Positions 45,160-57,339 of a stretch of DNA of 64,000 bases are shown in pieces. Each line of letters starts with the position of its first letter. The first letter of the stretch is position 1. Source of the stretch: Platerodrilus igneus. Its lineage: Eukaryota; Arthropoda; Insecta; Coleoptera; Lycidae. The notes beneath the pieces are model-generated. The model was not told the origin of the DNA and did no database searches. It was given only the letters and a program-made list of their open reading frames with translations. A program made the position numbers and the translations under genes. The DNA lies in NCBI GenBank assembly GCA_036346225.1, contig JARFIW010000835.1, positions 1,163,829-1,227,828 on the forward strand, written 5' to 3'.

Positions 45160-46469
45160 CTATGATAACACTGCACGCCGATGTAATTAACGTTCAGTTT
45201 CCTACTGCCCGCCACCGCTCTGTGTCTCTAAACAACCTAAAATTTAAATATGCCTCGACTAGCTCAGTCTAATTCACACAGACTGCACAACGTTACGATA
45301 ACAAAGAATTTACCGCCCTTTTTATCTAATACTTTCTTACTTGAATGAGACAAACGAAATTGAACAAGATTTGTATAATGACAAAGAAAAAATATATACA
45401 CTTTACAGCTTAATATGATTCACTATTCGACAAAATAAACCCCTGAATCAAATAATAATAATAACAATTTGTTTATCCCCACAATTATAGCACCGTTCAA
45501 TTAGTTTAAAGCCAGCAAAAATAACACTGTGCAATATTGGAAACACCCTTGAACGTTCAATGACTTTTTCCCTTTTACGTAAATTTTTACGTATAAAGAA
45601 GATTTTTGATGTCCCTTTACATAAATATTTTGGTATAATAAAAAATATAGTAAATGTTCAATAATACAGAAAATAATGCATTATGCTATTTAGATAATGT
45701 TCTGACCTTTAGTTTGTCTTGCGTGTCTTTGTGTTCTTCTATTCTTGAATCTTCTACTGCGTGCTGTTGACCAGTACCCCTGGATTGCTTTCAGTTGAGT
45801 TCACTTGTTGATTTTATAGTACCGCTAGGCCAAACCCCATTCAATGTTTAGAACAATCCTCCATTTTGTACTCCCATGCGTAAATGCAAATCAATACTTT
45901 TATGCAATTAAAATCGATTTAAATTCGGATTTATTTGCAAATTTAGTTTTACCCCTGGAGTTTTCCCAGAGCCCTAAATTATAAATATTAAAATTATGTT
46001 TAATTAATAAGCTTTCACTTACGTTATCCAGTTAACGACAAAACTTCTCTCGTATATTTTTCACTATTATTTTAATTTCAAAATTTTTCTATCACGGCTT
46101 TACGAAATATAAATATTTAATTTTTCTATGCTCACTTTTATGTAAATTTTTTATTTGAACTGAATGAAAGCGTGCTTAGGTTGAAGGAAGACTGCTTGTT
46201 TATCAAATTTGAGTGATATATAAAGTAATCCCTCCATCTGACACCATTGGTTATCAGCGTCCTTCTGTCAATGTTTAAGGCATGCTATAGGATATTGTCA
46301 ATACTTTGGGTTTTTTCAGGCATGGATTTGACAACAGCCCGCCAAAATAATGCTGTCGGTCACGTAGTATTCAAGTTCTATATAGTGGTGTACTTTCGCC
46401 CGTCTTCTTTGTGTTGTTGTAGACAATTACAAGGTGTCAGAGAAATAAAAGTGGTAAACGAGCAATATT
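45159..46469. other. Mostly unassigned
   Basis: No gene was recognised. Around 45510-45560 the words AGCCAGCAAAAATA and CTTGAACGTTCA echo the foldback arm at 39740-39790 (AGCCAGCAAAAATATC, CTTCAAACGTTCC), so a decayed foldback remnant is possible. Confidence 0.3.
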
Positions 46470-46760
46470 GCGCTAGCATAGCAAGTATTCTTCCACAAAT
46501 ATTATTTACTGATAGCAAACATTAATTGAGAATAAGAAAAAAATTCATAGTTATAAAAATATTTCTATTTAGTATAGCATTATATGGTTGTAAAACATGG
46601 ACTATGATGGAAACAGAGAGGAGAACTATAGAAAGCTTTTAAAAATGGTACTCTACAGAAATGTTGAAAATAAACTGGGTAAACAGGACGAATTGATAAA
46701 ACCAATATATTTGAAAAAAGGAAGGCAGCGAGTGGTCGATTATCACTAAACGACTTCCAT
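46470..46760 (+). pseudogene. RTE-like LINE fragment (RT C-terminus)
   Basis: Plus-strand translation shows LRIRKKFIVIKIFLFSIALYGCKTWTMMETERRTIESF split by few changes, then KMLKINWVNRT-like residues. This is the same post-RT region as 1528-1806, in the opposite orientation. It is short and broken by stops. No ends or TSD were seen. Confidence 0.6.
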
Positions 46761-46906
46761 AACTGGTATGACTGATTATGAAACCAAAGGTGGATCAAAA
46801 AAATTGTGTATGTAGATGACTACGACTGACGATCTTACACAAAATCTAAACTATGAACATTCTGCCAGGTAGTCACATCCGAACCAACTAAGACGCCTAA
46901 ACGAGT

Positions 46907-48624
46907 TGTTACGTTAATTTTCGACGATAGATTTAAAAACGTTCTTTTTTGCGGTAATTCATTTTTATTCACTAGCTTCTGTTTCTGTTCAAAACTTCAT
47001 CCTGTATTTTACCTTGTTACAATAGTACGCGCAATCATAACATTTCTTTCAAATGAATTCATTCTAAACGAAAAATTATTCGAAAAAAATTAAATAGTTT
47101 TAGGTATCCGTTGATTTGTTAAACATTCCGATAACGTATAATTGCTTTCTTCTGTGTTTTCCATTTAAAGACTTGTCGAAATAATAGATCCTACCATTAG
47201 TTGATAGCGTGTTTTCCAGTTTGTTAATCGCGCTTTGATAACGCGAAGATTGCAGTTCAAACTCGTGTTATTTGAACCCATTTTTAATTTGATTTTGCAG
47301 CTTGTGCTGTTATACCCCCGCCGGTGCGGTACGCGAACCACTACAGTCAGTTGGTAGCAATGTTAAATAATTGTAAAAATGACGCGCAAATAATAGATTA
47401 CGTCGTATCCATTATATAATTACTACATCACATAAAAAAAACGAGAACGCTACTTATATAAATTACAGGGCTTCTCGCAGCACTATTTCGTGATGACTAC
47501 AGCGGGGCTCCGTTGATCTTTCGGGCGTGGGTAAATCGCTGGCCCTGGTCGAATCCAAATTCAATGGTCTTCTTTCTATTTGTAGAGGGGCGACAGGAAA
47601 CTGGTTTAAGGAACGATAATCAAAAATAAGGCAAAAGGAACCTATATAACAAAAAAAGACACAATAAAACACAAAGATAACTACATTCGTTGGCCTCTCG
47701 ATCACCAGTCCCGACACGTTTGCTGGAAATCACCACCACCCTTGGCACACCGCGTCGGCGCAATCTCGCGCAAACGCACTGTCTGAAGTGACGGAAATAC
47801 ACACACGTCTTTTCAAATCCTTGGCGCGAAATTCTTACAAATTAAAGCTTGAATTGAAAATGTTTAGTGCCGAATTTTCGGCACGTAACAGTGCATTGAA
47901 ATATTTTCTACAGCAATGCACGTTTTTTTTGTTCGACAAGTAGAAGGTATCTTGCGTGTATCGCTCTTAGCTGTAGGGCAAATTGGTTTTTTCTTTATGT
48001 AGATCCAATGTTCGTTAACGTAGACTAACTGCTTTTGTCTGTAGATCGCTGCTAAAGGTACGGTGGCAGGGAGAATGGATCCTGACTACCGTGGCGTTGC
48101 TGTGCTTACTCACTCCCGACGGTTTGTAAGATAAGCATCCTGACGCATAGAGGTATGTACTTGTTTTTTTTTATGCACATCGAGGAATATTATTTATCAG
48201 CGGTTGATGTTGTGAAACCAGTTCACCATACGGTTTAAAAGCAAGCTACGCTAGTGCTTCTGGTTATATTTCTTTAATTCATACTACAACTTGGTCTGCA
48301 TTTAATACTTTAATTTAATAGACTCGCTATTGAGAAAATCTGAGCATTACTTTTTCCAATGAGTTTTATTACATGTTAGCTACGAAATGCGCACTTCGTG
48401 AATCCATTATCAAATTTGTCCTTTGCAATATAACTTGAATTTATACTTTCCTTTGTCCATGTGAATCAAGAAATTTTTATTTATTCTTATTGTTAATAGA
48501 TAATTGTGGGCGACGTGCTTTTTTTTGTTTTTTTTTTTGGTATTTAGATGGATCTTCCCACTCTTCGCGTTTGGTAGTTAGCCTGGTATCTACGTTTCTT
48601 CCGCCTACGTCTAGGTACGTAGCA
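46907..48624 (+). repeat. 5' LTR, carrying a nested LTR
   Basis: Co-linear with 53281-54417 except for the 583-bp insert at 47308-47890. Shared landmarks are AGTACGCGCAATC, ATCTTGCGTGTATCGCTCTTAG, CAACTGCTTTTGTCTGTAGA-type text, GGATCCTGACTACCGTGGC and GGTAGTTAGCCTGGTAT. A TATA box was not clearly identified. Confidence 0.9.
47308..47890 (-). mobile_element. Solo LTR nested in the 5' LTR (583 bp)
   Basis: On the minus strand it reads TGTTACGTGCCGAAAATTCGG at the start and GGGGGTATAACA at the end, with a 4-bp TSD, gtgc (47304-47307, 47891-47894). The uninterrupted site is visible in the 3' LTR near 53678. It is homologous to the degraded LTR at 1964-2541. Confidence 0.9.
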
Positions 48625-49352
48625 TAAATTCTGACACCCTGGCGTGAGGCTCCGATTTTATTTCGTGTAACTTTGGCCCCGATTTTGTTTTAGTTAACGG
48701 TTACTTCTATTTGGTTTTGATTAATTTCTGCTCCGAGTTTGTTTTACTTAATTTTTGCTCCGATTTTTTTTGTTATTAGTGCCTAAGTTCTCGGCCTGAT
48801 GCTACTTGGTTTTTCTTCCTTTACGTTCGACCTCTTGTTTATTTTTTCTTTTTCTTTCGGCTCTTTGGTGTTCCTCATATGAGAAACGGTTTTCTTTATT
48901 TCTTGTGTGGGTTTGATCTTCTTAAATTTTAATTTTGTTTTTTTCCTAATCGCTCAATATTATTGGGTGGCTAATTTCAGATTGTTGGACTTGTGTTTTC
49001 GCCAATAATCCTAGTCCATTGAAAACGCTGGCGCCTAAGATTTTTCTTTTTTCTTCTTTCCCTCTCGGTACATTTTGTTCTCCCCATCAAGTCTAGAGTT
49101 GTTTTTTCTCCGATTTTTCGTTTATTCTACAGCTCTATTCTAATTTCTATTTTGTTGTTTCGCTTCCATTGGTGTTCCTGAAGTTTATCCGTGGGATATG
49201 TTTTAAATTGCCCTGTATTTGCAATAATTTTCTTTGGGCTTCTATCAAGTTACGGTTAGCTTTTATTTAGTTACTTTCTACCAATTTCTTTCTTGTTCGT
49301 ATTCAAAATGACTTCTTTTTTGGCTTCCTACCTAGGTCTTCCTGTGTCGTAG
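48625..49352 (+). other. T-rich leader of the non-autonomous element
   Basis: It lies between the LTR and gag. The LTR is followed by TAAATTCTGACACCCTGGCG, the expected primer-binding-site position, not assigned to a tRNA. Between 48649 and 48775 a motif CTCCGATTTTGTTTTAGTTAA recurs about four times with changes. No open frame of note. Confidence 0.6.
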
Positions 49353-49812
49353 TGGAAGTTGAAATTTTCTGGTAACCCAAACACGCTTACCGTACATGAT
49401 TTTTTGGAACGGGTCGAAGAACTCCGACGAACTCAACATGTGTCAGAGTTGCAGTTAGTTGAGTCTGCAGTAGACTTATTCGAGGCTAAAGCGTTACTTT
49501 GGTTTCGTGGTTACCGATATAGGTTTTCTGACTGGAAGTTGTTGTCTAAATTACTGATTCAACATTTTGAACCCCCGGATTTTGTTTATAAGTGTGCTAC
49601 TATTGAGGAAAATACTTATACTTCACATGACTGAATTGTTAAGATTTCTCCTACGCCTACGGGTAGATCCGATACTTTTTCTGTACGTTCTACTGTTCTT
49701 CCTCCTAGTTCTACTTCTACTCCTGAGGCCGTATGCTTTAATTGCGATAAACCTGGTCATGTTTCGACACGTTGTACTCGTCATAAAGTATTCCATTGTT
49801 ATGGTTGCGGTT

Positions 49813-50507
49813 TGTTACGTGCAAACTGAATTTGCACTTAAACATTGTTTTAGTTCAGTTTGTTAATGTGCGGAAGCTTCCCGCCATAATTTTAAATACG
49901 CAAGACGCGCGAACATTTTTAAATGAACTGGGCGGGGCTTCCGGTACGTCACAATAGTGCAATTGGCAAGTGTGAATTATCCCCATAGGGGTAAGGCAAT
50001 GCTACAAAAGAGTAGGGAGTTCCGCGGTTCTCGCGCGGAAACGTGGCTTTTTTACGCCGAACTTTGAAGTGAACAGTCGTGCCGGGTGTCGTGTTATCTT
50101 ATTATGTAGATTTCCTTATCTTGATTATCTTTCCTTAATTACCTATTCCTGTCTTCCACTGCATATAGGAACGGAGATGACCCTGGAGCATCCCATGACC
50201 CCGAGATAATTTGGATGTCCAACTCTACCAGCAGCGATGCCGAGGTTACCGTGGCGGATTTCCTGCCGGTTAGCTGATCCTTCACGTGAGTAGATTATCT
50301 AATTTTTATTGTTTAAATTTTATGTACCTTCTCTTAATTATGGCGCAATATAAATTATCAGTGACGTCATGTGTATCTTATGAACTTTGGTAATTGTATT
50401 ACCGGCTTTTAAGAGCCATCTATCGCCATTTCAATGTACCAGAATCTAAGCGTAACATTTTGTTAACGGCATTACCGACCAGGTAAAACTGTAAACGAAG
50501 TGTAGCA
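49813..50507 (+). mobile_element. Solo LTR in the second zinc knuckle (695 bp)
   Basis: It starts TGTTACGTGCAAACTG and ends GAAGTGTAGCA, with a 4-bp TSD, ggtt (49809-49812, 50508-50511). Removing it restores the gag frame exactly. A donor-like CACGTGAGTAG lies at 50282-50292 and an acceptor-like polypyrimidine-AG near 50168. Confidence 0.9.
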
Positions 50508-50842
50508 GGTTATAAGAGAGTTTCTCGCCGCAACTGTCCACACTGTCATCCTACTACTAAGAGGTCTTCGAATCATACTTCAAATACTGTCCTCAACTCT
50601 AGCAGCCTAACTTCTTCTGTCTCTCACTCTACCTTCTCTTCTGTCCCTCATCCAAGTCATCCTGCTACTACTATCAAAACCTACCCTTCTTCAGCGAATA
50701 TAGCTTCGAACAAAATTTCTTCCGTCTGTAGTTCTACATCCTATTCTACTCCTCCTTCTGCTCGTCTTACTTATTCACTCTCACCCCAGACTATGCCTCC
50801 ACCACCATTGCAACTCACACTTCGAATTAGTGACTTGCAGGT

Positions 50843-51710
50843 AGCTTCTCAAGAGTTTGTTCCCGCTTTCTTAAACGATCCCACCCAAGAAATTCCTGTC
50901 GTGTCTGCAAGCACACATGTCGCTGATGTGACGATAATTGCTAATTCAGTCCGCGAAGGTCCTGTTGAAGTTCATGAACCGGCATCTTTAATATTTGTTG
51001 CTGTTTCTGTCAAAATTTTACCTGTTTCTGCTTTCTTAAATGTTTCAATTCAAGAAATTTCTGTCGTGCCGGCAATCGCAGCCGTAGCTAAAGTGAAGAT
51101 AATTTCTAATACGGAAAGAGAAGGTCCTGTTGAAATTAGGGAACCCGTAGGTGTGATGCCTGTTGCTGTCATCGTCAAAGTTTTACCTGATCCTGTTTCG
51201 TTATCTACTATTGTTAAGGAATCAGTTCCTATTGTGGCTGAAGTTTTGTCTGTTCCTACTCTGTTGTCTAACAGTAATGAAGTCTTGCTTGATTCTATTC
51301 CTTTATCGGACGTTGATGAAACGATACCTACTCTTACTCATTTTTCTCATGCGGACAAAATGCTACTTGCTTCTATTCTTTTAGCTAAGGTCGGTGAAAT
51401 CCTAGCTGATGTCCTGTTATCTAATGTTGACGAAGGCCAACCTGATTCTGTCTCATCCATTGGGGATGAAGTTCTTTCTGATACTGTTTGTGCTTGTAAG
51501 GTGGATGAAATTCTGTCTGGTGCTGCTTCTTTCTTTCATGTTGATAAACTTCATTCTACTCCTTTATGTAACACTGGCAACGTTCTACTTGATACTGTTT
51601 GTTCGTGTAACGTTGATAAAATTCTATCTAATTCTGTTCCTTTATGTAATGTGGTTGAAGTGTTATTTTATTCTGCTCCTTTGCCTAAGCCAATGCTGTT
51701 TTATTTCCTA
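50843..51710 (+). repeat. Coding tandem repeats (~56 aa x2, then 13 aa x~12)
   Basis: At the protein level two long units share VPAFLND/VSAFLNV, PVEVHEP/PVEIREP and VAVSVKILP/VAVIVKVLP. They are followed by 39-bp units whose products align as V-L-x-D-S-V-P-L-x-N-V-D-E with substitutions. Units are conserved at hydrophobic and acidic positions while third codon positions vary. Confidence 0.8.
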
Positions 51711-52146
51711 ACTGTGATTTCTAGTCCTTTATCTAACGTCGTTAAAATTATCTACTTCTGTCCCTCTAGTTAACGTAACTGAAGTGTGCTCTGCTTGTGT
51801 TTCTTTTCGTAAGGTTGATTCGCGTACAGGTCATACTTTTTCCTTTTCTACTGTTCACTTTCTTACCACCAATTCTAAAAACAAACAATCTTCTTCCATA
51901 ACGTGTTCTGAGTTCCATAAATTACAACAACCACTACTATCTCCACTTTCGTCACCACTTTCTCAACCCCGTGCTACACCTCCTACACCCCCTACTGTTC
52001 CTGTTTTGCAGAAAACTGCCCAAAAGAGACAGACATTATTCTATGTTCCTTCCAAACCGGAAGATCTAGGTCGGCAAAGTCCTAATGTCCTTGATCTTGT
52101 TTCATTTTCCTTCTGGTGGCGTAAACGCCTTAAGCCCAATATTTAG

Positions 52147-53280
52147 TCTTCGCGCCCCAGATTTTTATGCCGCCTTTGCTCTCCTTCGGATTTGATTTTT
52201 GGACGTTACGATTTCGTTTAACTTCCCTCTTTTGCTATTTTTTTTTCGTTTTCTACTTGTTCTCCTAGACCCTGTGTGGATCCGGAAATAGAATAGTCCC
52301 ACAGCACGACCTGCCTGTCGTAAGAGGCGACTACAGCGGTCCAACACATACACACACAAACTTTATACACGTCCAATCCATACCCACACACTTCATACAC
52401 ACACACATACACTCACACTTTATGCACGCACAACACCTACACATGCACTTCTTATACACCCACACACACATATACACACACGCACGCACACGCACACACC
52501 TACTCATAGATAACTACACTGGGATCCTGTTTTATTTTCTTTTGCACGATTTTTAGATTTTTTTGTTTTGTACTTGGTGTTTGGTGTTATACTGTTTGGT
52601 TGTTTTTCTATTTTTTTCTCGTTCCTTTCGTTCCACATTCCTCTCCATTTTTCCTGTTGCTGATCTTCTTTGCTGTCGGTCCCTAGTCCGATTGTGTTTC
52701 GTCCATCCGCTCCAGTGCTAGGTGCTTTCTAGTCCGTTTTTCTTTTCTTTGGTTCTTCGGTTTTGGTTACTACAGTTAGTAGTACATCGTTTCTTTTTAC
52801 CAGCGCTCTCTCTCTCTTCTTCTCATTTTTTTTTTGTTGTCCCTCTTGTTTACTTGAGGGTTGATCTTTGGGTTCTGTTTTGGTTGGCACTGTTGGTTTT
52901 CTTCCTCGTTTCTTTTCTTCTCTTGAGGTTGATAAACCTACTGTTTCTTCTAAAGAAACATCCGTCCTTTGACCACTTTCTCAGTGTTAACGCCATTCCA
53001 CCTTTGTCCTTGGCGATTGTTATCTTCTACTTTTCCTTTTCCTAAGCGAATTCTTTCTTTTCCCTCTCTTTTTATTACTATATACTGGTTCATTGAGCCG
53101 GATGAAAGTTCTTTTTTTTTATTTTGGGATGTTCCTTTTTTCTTTTCTGTTTTTTTGTTTGGTTTTTGTAAACAAATTTTCTTTTAGTTTTCTTTTCTCT
53201 CAAGCGAATTTTTTTTGTGTTGGGTTTTTCTTTTGTAGTACTTTCCTACCCCGACCTGTTAATTTTGTTGGGGGTGTGAT
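52147..53280 (+). other. Non-coding 3' internal region with CA repeat
   Basis: It is very T-rich, with long T runs and a CA-rich microsatellite at 52342-52500. Just before the 3' LTR it reads TTGTTGGGGGTGTGAT, a plausible polypurine-type primer site. The pol genes expected here in a Ty3 element are not present. Confidence 0.6.
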
Positions 53281-54417
53281 TGTTACGTTTATTTTCGACA
53301 ATAGATTCAAATACGTCCTTTTTGTGGTAATTCATTTTTTATTCACGTAGCTTCTGTTTCTATTCAAAACCACATCCTGTATTTTTACCTCGTTCCAATA
53401 GTACGCGCAATCCTAACATTTCTTTCAAATCTATTCATTCTAAAACGAAAATTTATTCTATAAATTAAATAGTCAATACCTTGTTTTAGGAATCCGTTAA
53501 TTTGTTAAATATTCCAATAACGTATAATTGCTTTCTCTTGTGTTTTCCATTTAAAGACTTGTCGAAATACTATTAGTTGATAGCGTGTTTTCCAGTTTGC
53601 TAATCGCGCTTTGATAACGCGAGGATTGCAGTTTAAACTCGTGTTATTTGAACCTATTTTTAATTTGATTCTTCAGCTAGTGCGTTGAAATATTTTCTAC
53701 AGCGATGCACTTTTTTTTTGGTCGACAAGTAGGATGTATCTTGCGTGTATCGCTCTTAGCAGGAGGGAAAATTGGTTCTTTCTTTATGTAGACCCAATGT
53801 TCGTTGACGTAGATCAACTGCTTTTGTCTGTAGACCGCTGTTGCAGGTACGGTAGCAGAGCGAATGGATCCTGACTACCGTGGCATTGCTGTGCTGACTC
53901 GCCCCGACACTTGCAAGATAAGCATCCCGACGCATAGAGGTATGTGACTCGTTTACTTTTATGCACATCGAGGATTATCATTTATTAGCGGTTGACGATG
54001 TGAAACCAGTTCGATATGCATGTTTAAAAGCTAGCTACGCTAGTGTTTTGGTTATATTTTTTTAATTCTTACTACAACTTGGTCTACATTTAATACTTTA
54101 ATTTAACACACTTGCTATTGAGAAGATCTAAGCATTACTTTTCTCCAATGAGTTTTATTACCTATTAGCTACGAAATGTGCACTTCGTGGATCCATTATC
54201 AAATTTGTCCTTTACAATATAACTTCAATTTAATAATTTTCTTTATCCATGTGAATCAAGAAATTTTTATTTATTGTTATTGTTAATAAATAATTGTGGG
54301 CGAGGTACTTTTTTTTTTTTTTTTTGGTATTTAGGTGAATGCCCCACTTTCCGCGTTTGGTAGTTAGCCTGGTATTTACGTTTCTTCCAGCTTCCAGCTA
54401 CGTCTAGGTACGTAGCA
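53281..54417 (+). repeat. 3' LTR of the non-autonomous element
   Basis: 1137 bp, TGTTACGTTTATTTTCGAC to TACGTCTAGGTACGTAGCA. It lacks the nested insert of the 5' LTR and so shows the ancestral site. It contains a small local duplication near the end (CTTCCAGCTTCCAGCTACG). Confidence 0.92.
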
Positions 54418-56713
54418 GCCTTGGAAAGCAACACATAGAACAGCAAGATTGGAAAAGTTGCATTAAACCAGCCAGTTGGCTGATGACAAAAAATATTTCC
54501 TTAACCTAAGTGTTGAGCTCAATGTTAGCATAAATCAACTTCTTTTACTTTTTTCCGATTTGAATCTGCGTAATTTTTGTGCGTGTTAGCGACACAAGAG
54601 AATACAGCTAGCTAGTTTTAAGATATGCAACATGCTATCAAACTCACACACTTTTAATAAAAGTTCATTAACTTTGTTTATTATAGGTAGCTTTAGTATC
54701 AATTTAAATTATGTTTTGCAACCAAATCCGCTACAAAATTTACAACCCTACTTTAAAGCGCCGACAGCGCACTAAACCCAAGAGAAATAATCCACATTGA
54801 CACTATACAATTTTATAACCTAAAACTTAGCTCCTTCAGACCTGTAAATAATAATACGATTTAGAAAATTGACGGGTCCCAAGCTAAGGAATTTTTACTC
54901 GAAAATTTGTTGAAATATAATGTTTAAGTGTTAAGACTATGTTTATAATAAAACTAAATATCACATAAAACACATGGCCCTTCGATAATTAAGCGCAAGT
55001 AAGTAGTGAAAGACTTTTAAAAGTGAGAGCTTGCTGACGTAACGATCGATGTGTCCGGTAATAAATTGTATGATAGTGTCAGCCATCATAAATTTGAAAA
55101 ATTTCCAGACGTTTTAACAGTTACGTTATTTCTTAGTTGTGCCATACTTAACCTTATAAATAAATATTGAAGTAATAAAACCCTTTGTTGAGGAAAGGGA
55201 CGACCTCCAACTAACTGTCCTTTTCATTCTCATTGTATAAATGACAAAATTGTAGCAGCTTCTACAGCTACTTTAAACTGTTGTCAATTGTTGTTGCAAC
55301 GGCAACCTTGCATTAACGCAAGGTTTTGTAATACGTTCCAGGACTCCCAAGTTAGCAGGCGATTTTGTTGAGCTAAAATCTATGTTATTAAGAAAACTGT
55401 TATACTGGTCATAAATACATTGACCCAGCAAACAAGAAAGGCAGTAAAAGAAGCCGAGCCGGCTTTATTGTCAATATATTGACACAATTAGGGCCAGTGT
55501 AAACAGACACGAAGAGGGTGAAAGTGAAATATTGATGCAGTCGGAATTATATGGGGATGAAGTGTACTTTGCGTACCGAAACTATTTTAAGTTTATTTAG
55601 GAATATTTTAACGGTTTGATTTTTTTTCAACTAAAAAACAAGTTGAAAATGCAAGGCATTGTCGCAACGAACTTCCAAATGTAGACTTACTTTAAAACGA
55701 TTTAAAGAAATAAAAATTATTATGTTGTAATAATTATAAGTATTCAGATAAAATACAAAAATTTATAAACAACAAAAGAGACATTTTAATATATTTTATT
55801 TTATTCAATAAATATTTTAAAAGCTATATATTAGTTCTCATCAATAAGATAAGATTTTTTTTTTTTTATATGAATCTAATTATTTTCGGTAATCAAAATT
55901 TAAGTTTAAACAATGTCTATGATATTGGAATAATTGGCATGAAATGCCATAAATTGTTCAAATATGTGTCGCATATTGATTTTAAACTTATTAAAAATTT
56001 TAATTATCCCTGTAGATTTTCCCGCGGGCTCGGCATCCCCGTGGCCCGATTTTAACTGACATCAAAACTTAAGCTCTGGACACCGAGCTGAATCGATTGA
56101 TGTATCACACATTGATGTCCGACCATTAGAAAGGCCTCGGACGGACGGACAGACGGACGACAAATCGATTTCATAAACGAACGAAGTTCGTTGATAGGTG
56201 TGTGAAGTTGGTACCTAGGCATTGAATAAAATTTTAAAGCTAAATAAATTTATGTGGTTGAGCTGAAGATGCCTTCGCTATAAAAGTTCAAGAATAACAA
56301 TTTATTAATAAAATACGTAAATCGGTGCCAACTTCAAATTCAACACCAAACTAAAAATTACATTTTAAAGTAATTTTGTTACGGCTTCATTGGGACCCAA
56401 ATCGTGCCCTATTGCGTTCGAAACTTCGAGTCTCGAACAGCAAAAATGGACAAAAGCGTAAATGGGTTTCAACTTTACAGGCAACAACAAACTAATTAAA
56501 TAATTCAGTTTTTCGAATTTCGGTCAAAAAGCGTCCAATAGATCGCACATCAAAATCTGTATCAAGAAAAAGTTTTAAACCATTTAATTGAGTTTGTGCC
56601 AACTATGCGCTTATTCAGAACCAAGCTCCTTTTACAATTCTATTCTAATCCTATTACAGCAAAATTTCGCCACAATACGGCCAAAATCTAAATCAGTATA
56701 AAAAACAAAATGT
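54418..56713. other. Unassigned, 2.3 kb
   Basis: No gene, RNA or element terminus was recognised. It contains a short GGACGGACGGACAGACGGAC run near 56139-56160 after a GC-richer patch (56020-56060), a combination I could not place in a family. An open frame at 55870-56055 (61 codons) looks fortuitous. Confidence 0.3.
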
Positions 56714-57339
56714 TGTAAATACTTAACCACGGCAGAATATCTGCTACAAAAATTCTTCCCAACGGATAATCCCGAGGAGGATGAGGGGTCACACGATTTA
56801 GTACGTCGGGAAGCTACAGAGGTGCAAGGAACAGGTGCCGATAAGACAATCCTAGTTCACGAGGTCGTCAGGGCTCTTAGGAGGATGAACCCTAAGAAGA
56901 CACCGGGGTATGACGGAATCACTTCAGATGCAGCTCTAGAGGCGTGTCTGTTAACCCCGTGTGTCTTTGCCGGGTTATTTAATCTTTGTTTAGAAAGGGA
57001 CGTATTTCCCCGTTGCTGGAAACGTGAAACGTGAAATTTATACCTAAATCCAAAAAGATGGATACGTCACACCCGGGCATCTATCGTCCAATTAGCTTGC
57101 TACCGGTGCTGGGGAAAGTTCTGGATCGCGTTATGACTACTCGAGTTGAGCACTTGGTGCAAGACAACGGCGGTTTTAATAACCAACAGTTCGGTTTTAT
57201 GGAAGGAAAGTCGACTATCGACGCAATAAAGTTCGTTGTCGGAGAAATTAAGCAGGCGCGAGATGCAAAGGAGTATTGTTTCGTTGTTGCTTTGGACATT
57301 TCAGGAGCATTTAATGCTGCCTGGTGGCCGTTGATCGTT

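Larger units (their letters stand above)
49353..52146 (+). pseudogene. Gag fused to a tandem-repeat domain
   Basis: The frame after the stop at 49350 reads LKFSGNPNTLTVHDFLERVE, ALLWFRGYRYRFSDW, as in Ty3-type gag. One in-frame TGA (49632) is followed, still in frame, by CFNCDKPGHVSTRC (perfect CCHC) and the start of a second knuckle. A 695-bp LTR (49813-50507) splits the latter. The same frame then runs open from 50511 to 51773: a Ser/Thr/Pro linker, two ~56-residue repeats (VREGPVEVHEP, EREGPVEIREP) and about twelve 13-residue repeats (type VLLDSIPLSDVDE). A frameshift near 51760 leads to a C-terminal part ending at 52146. The function of the repeat domain is unknown. Confidence 0.8.
46907..54417 (+). 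mobile_element. Non-autonomous LTR element: gag plus repeat domain, no pol
   Basis: Paired LTRs lie at 46907-48624 (1131 bp after removing a nested LTR) and 53281-54417 (1137 bp), both TGTTACGTT...ACGTAGCA. They are diverged by roughly a tenth, so the insertion is old. The internal region has a T-rich leader, a Ty3-type gag with zinc knuckles (49353-50540), a long repeat domain in the same frame (to 51773, then a shifted frame to 52146), and a non-coding 1.1 kb with a CA repeat. No protease, RT, RNase H or integrase motif was found in any frame. No TSD was identified at the outer ends. Confidence 0.88.

Noticed and set aside
50793..51773. Independent host gene of 326 residues
   Set aside because: The frame is continuous with gag zinc knuckles upstream (from 50511) and lies between paired LTRs, so it belongs to the retroelement.
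52722..53350. Hydrophobic, membrane-like open frames
   Set aside because: They are translations of T-rich non-coding sequence; Phe and Leu content follows base composition.
54470..54500. Hammerhead core CTGATGA near 54479
   Set aside because: No stem II followed by GAAA lies downstream, and no stem I pairing was found.
56139..56160. Meaningful GGAC/GACG motif
   Set aside because: It is a short imperfect tetranucleotide run with no structural partner nearby.
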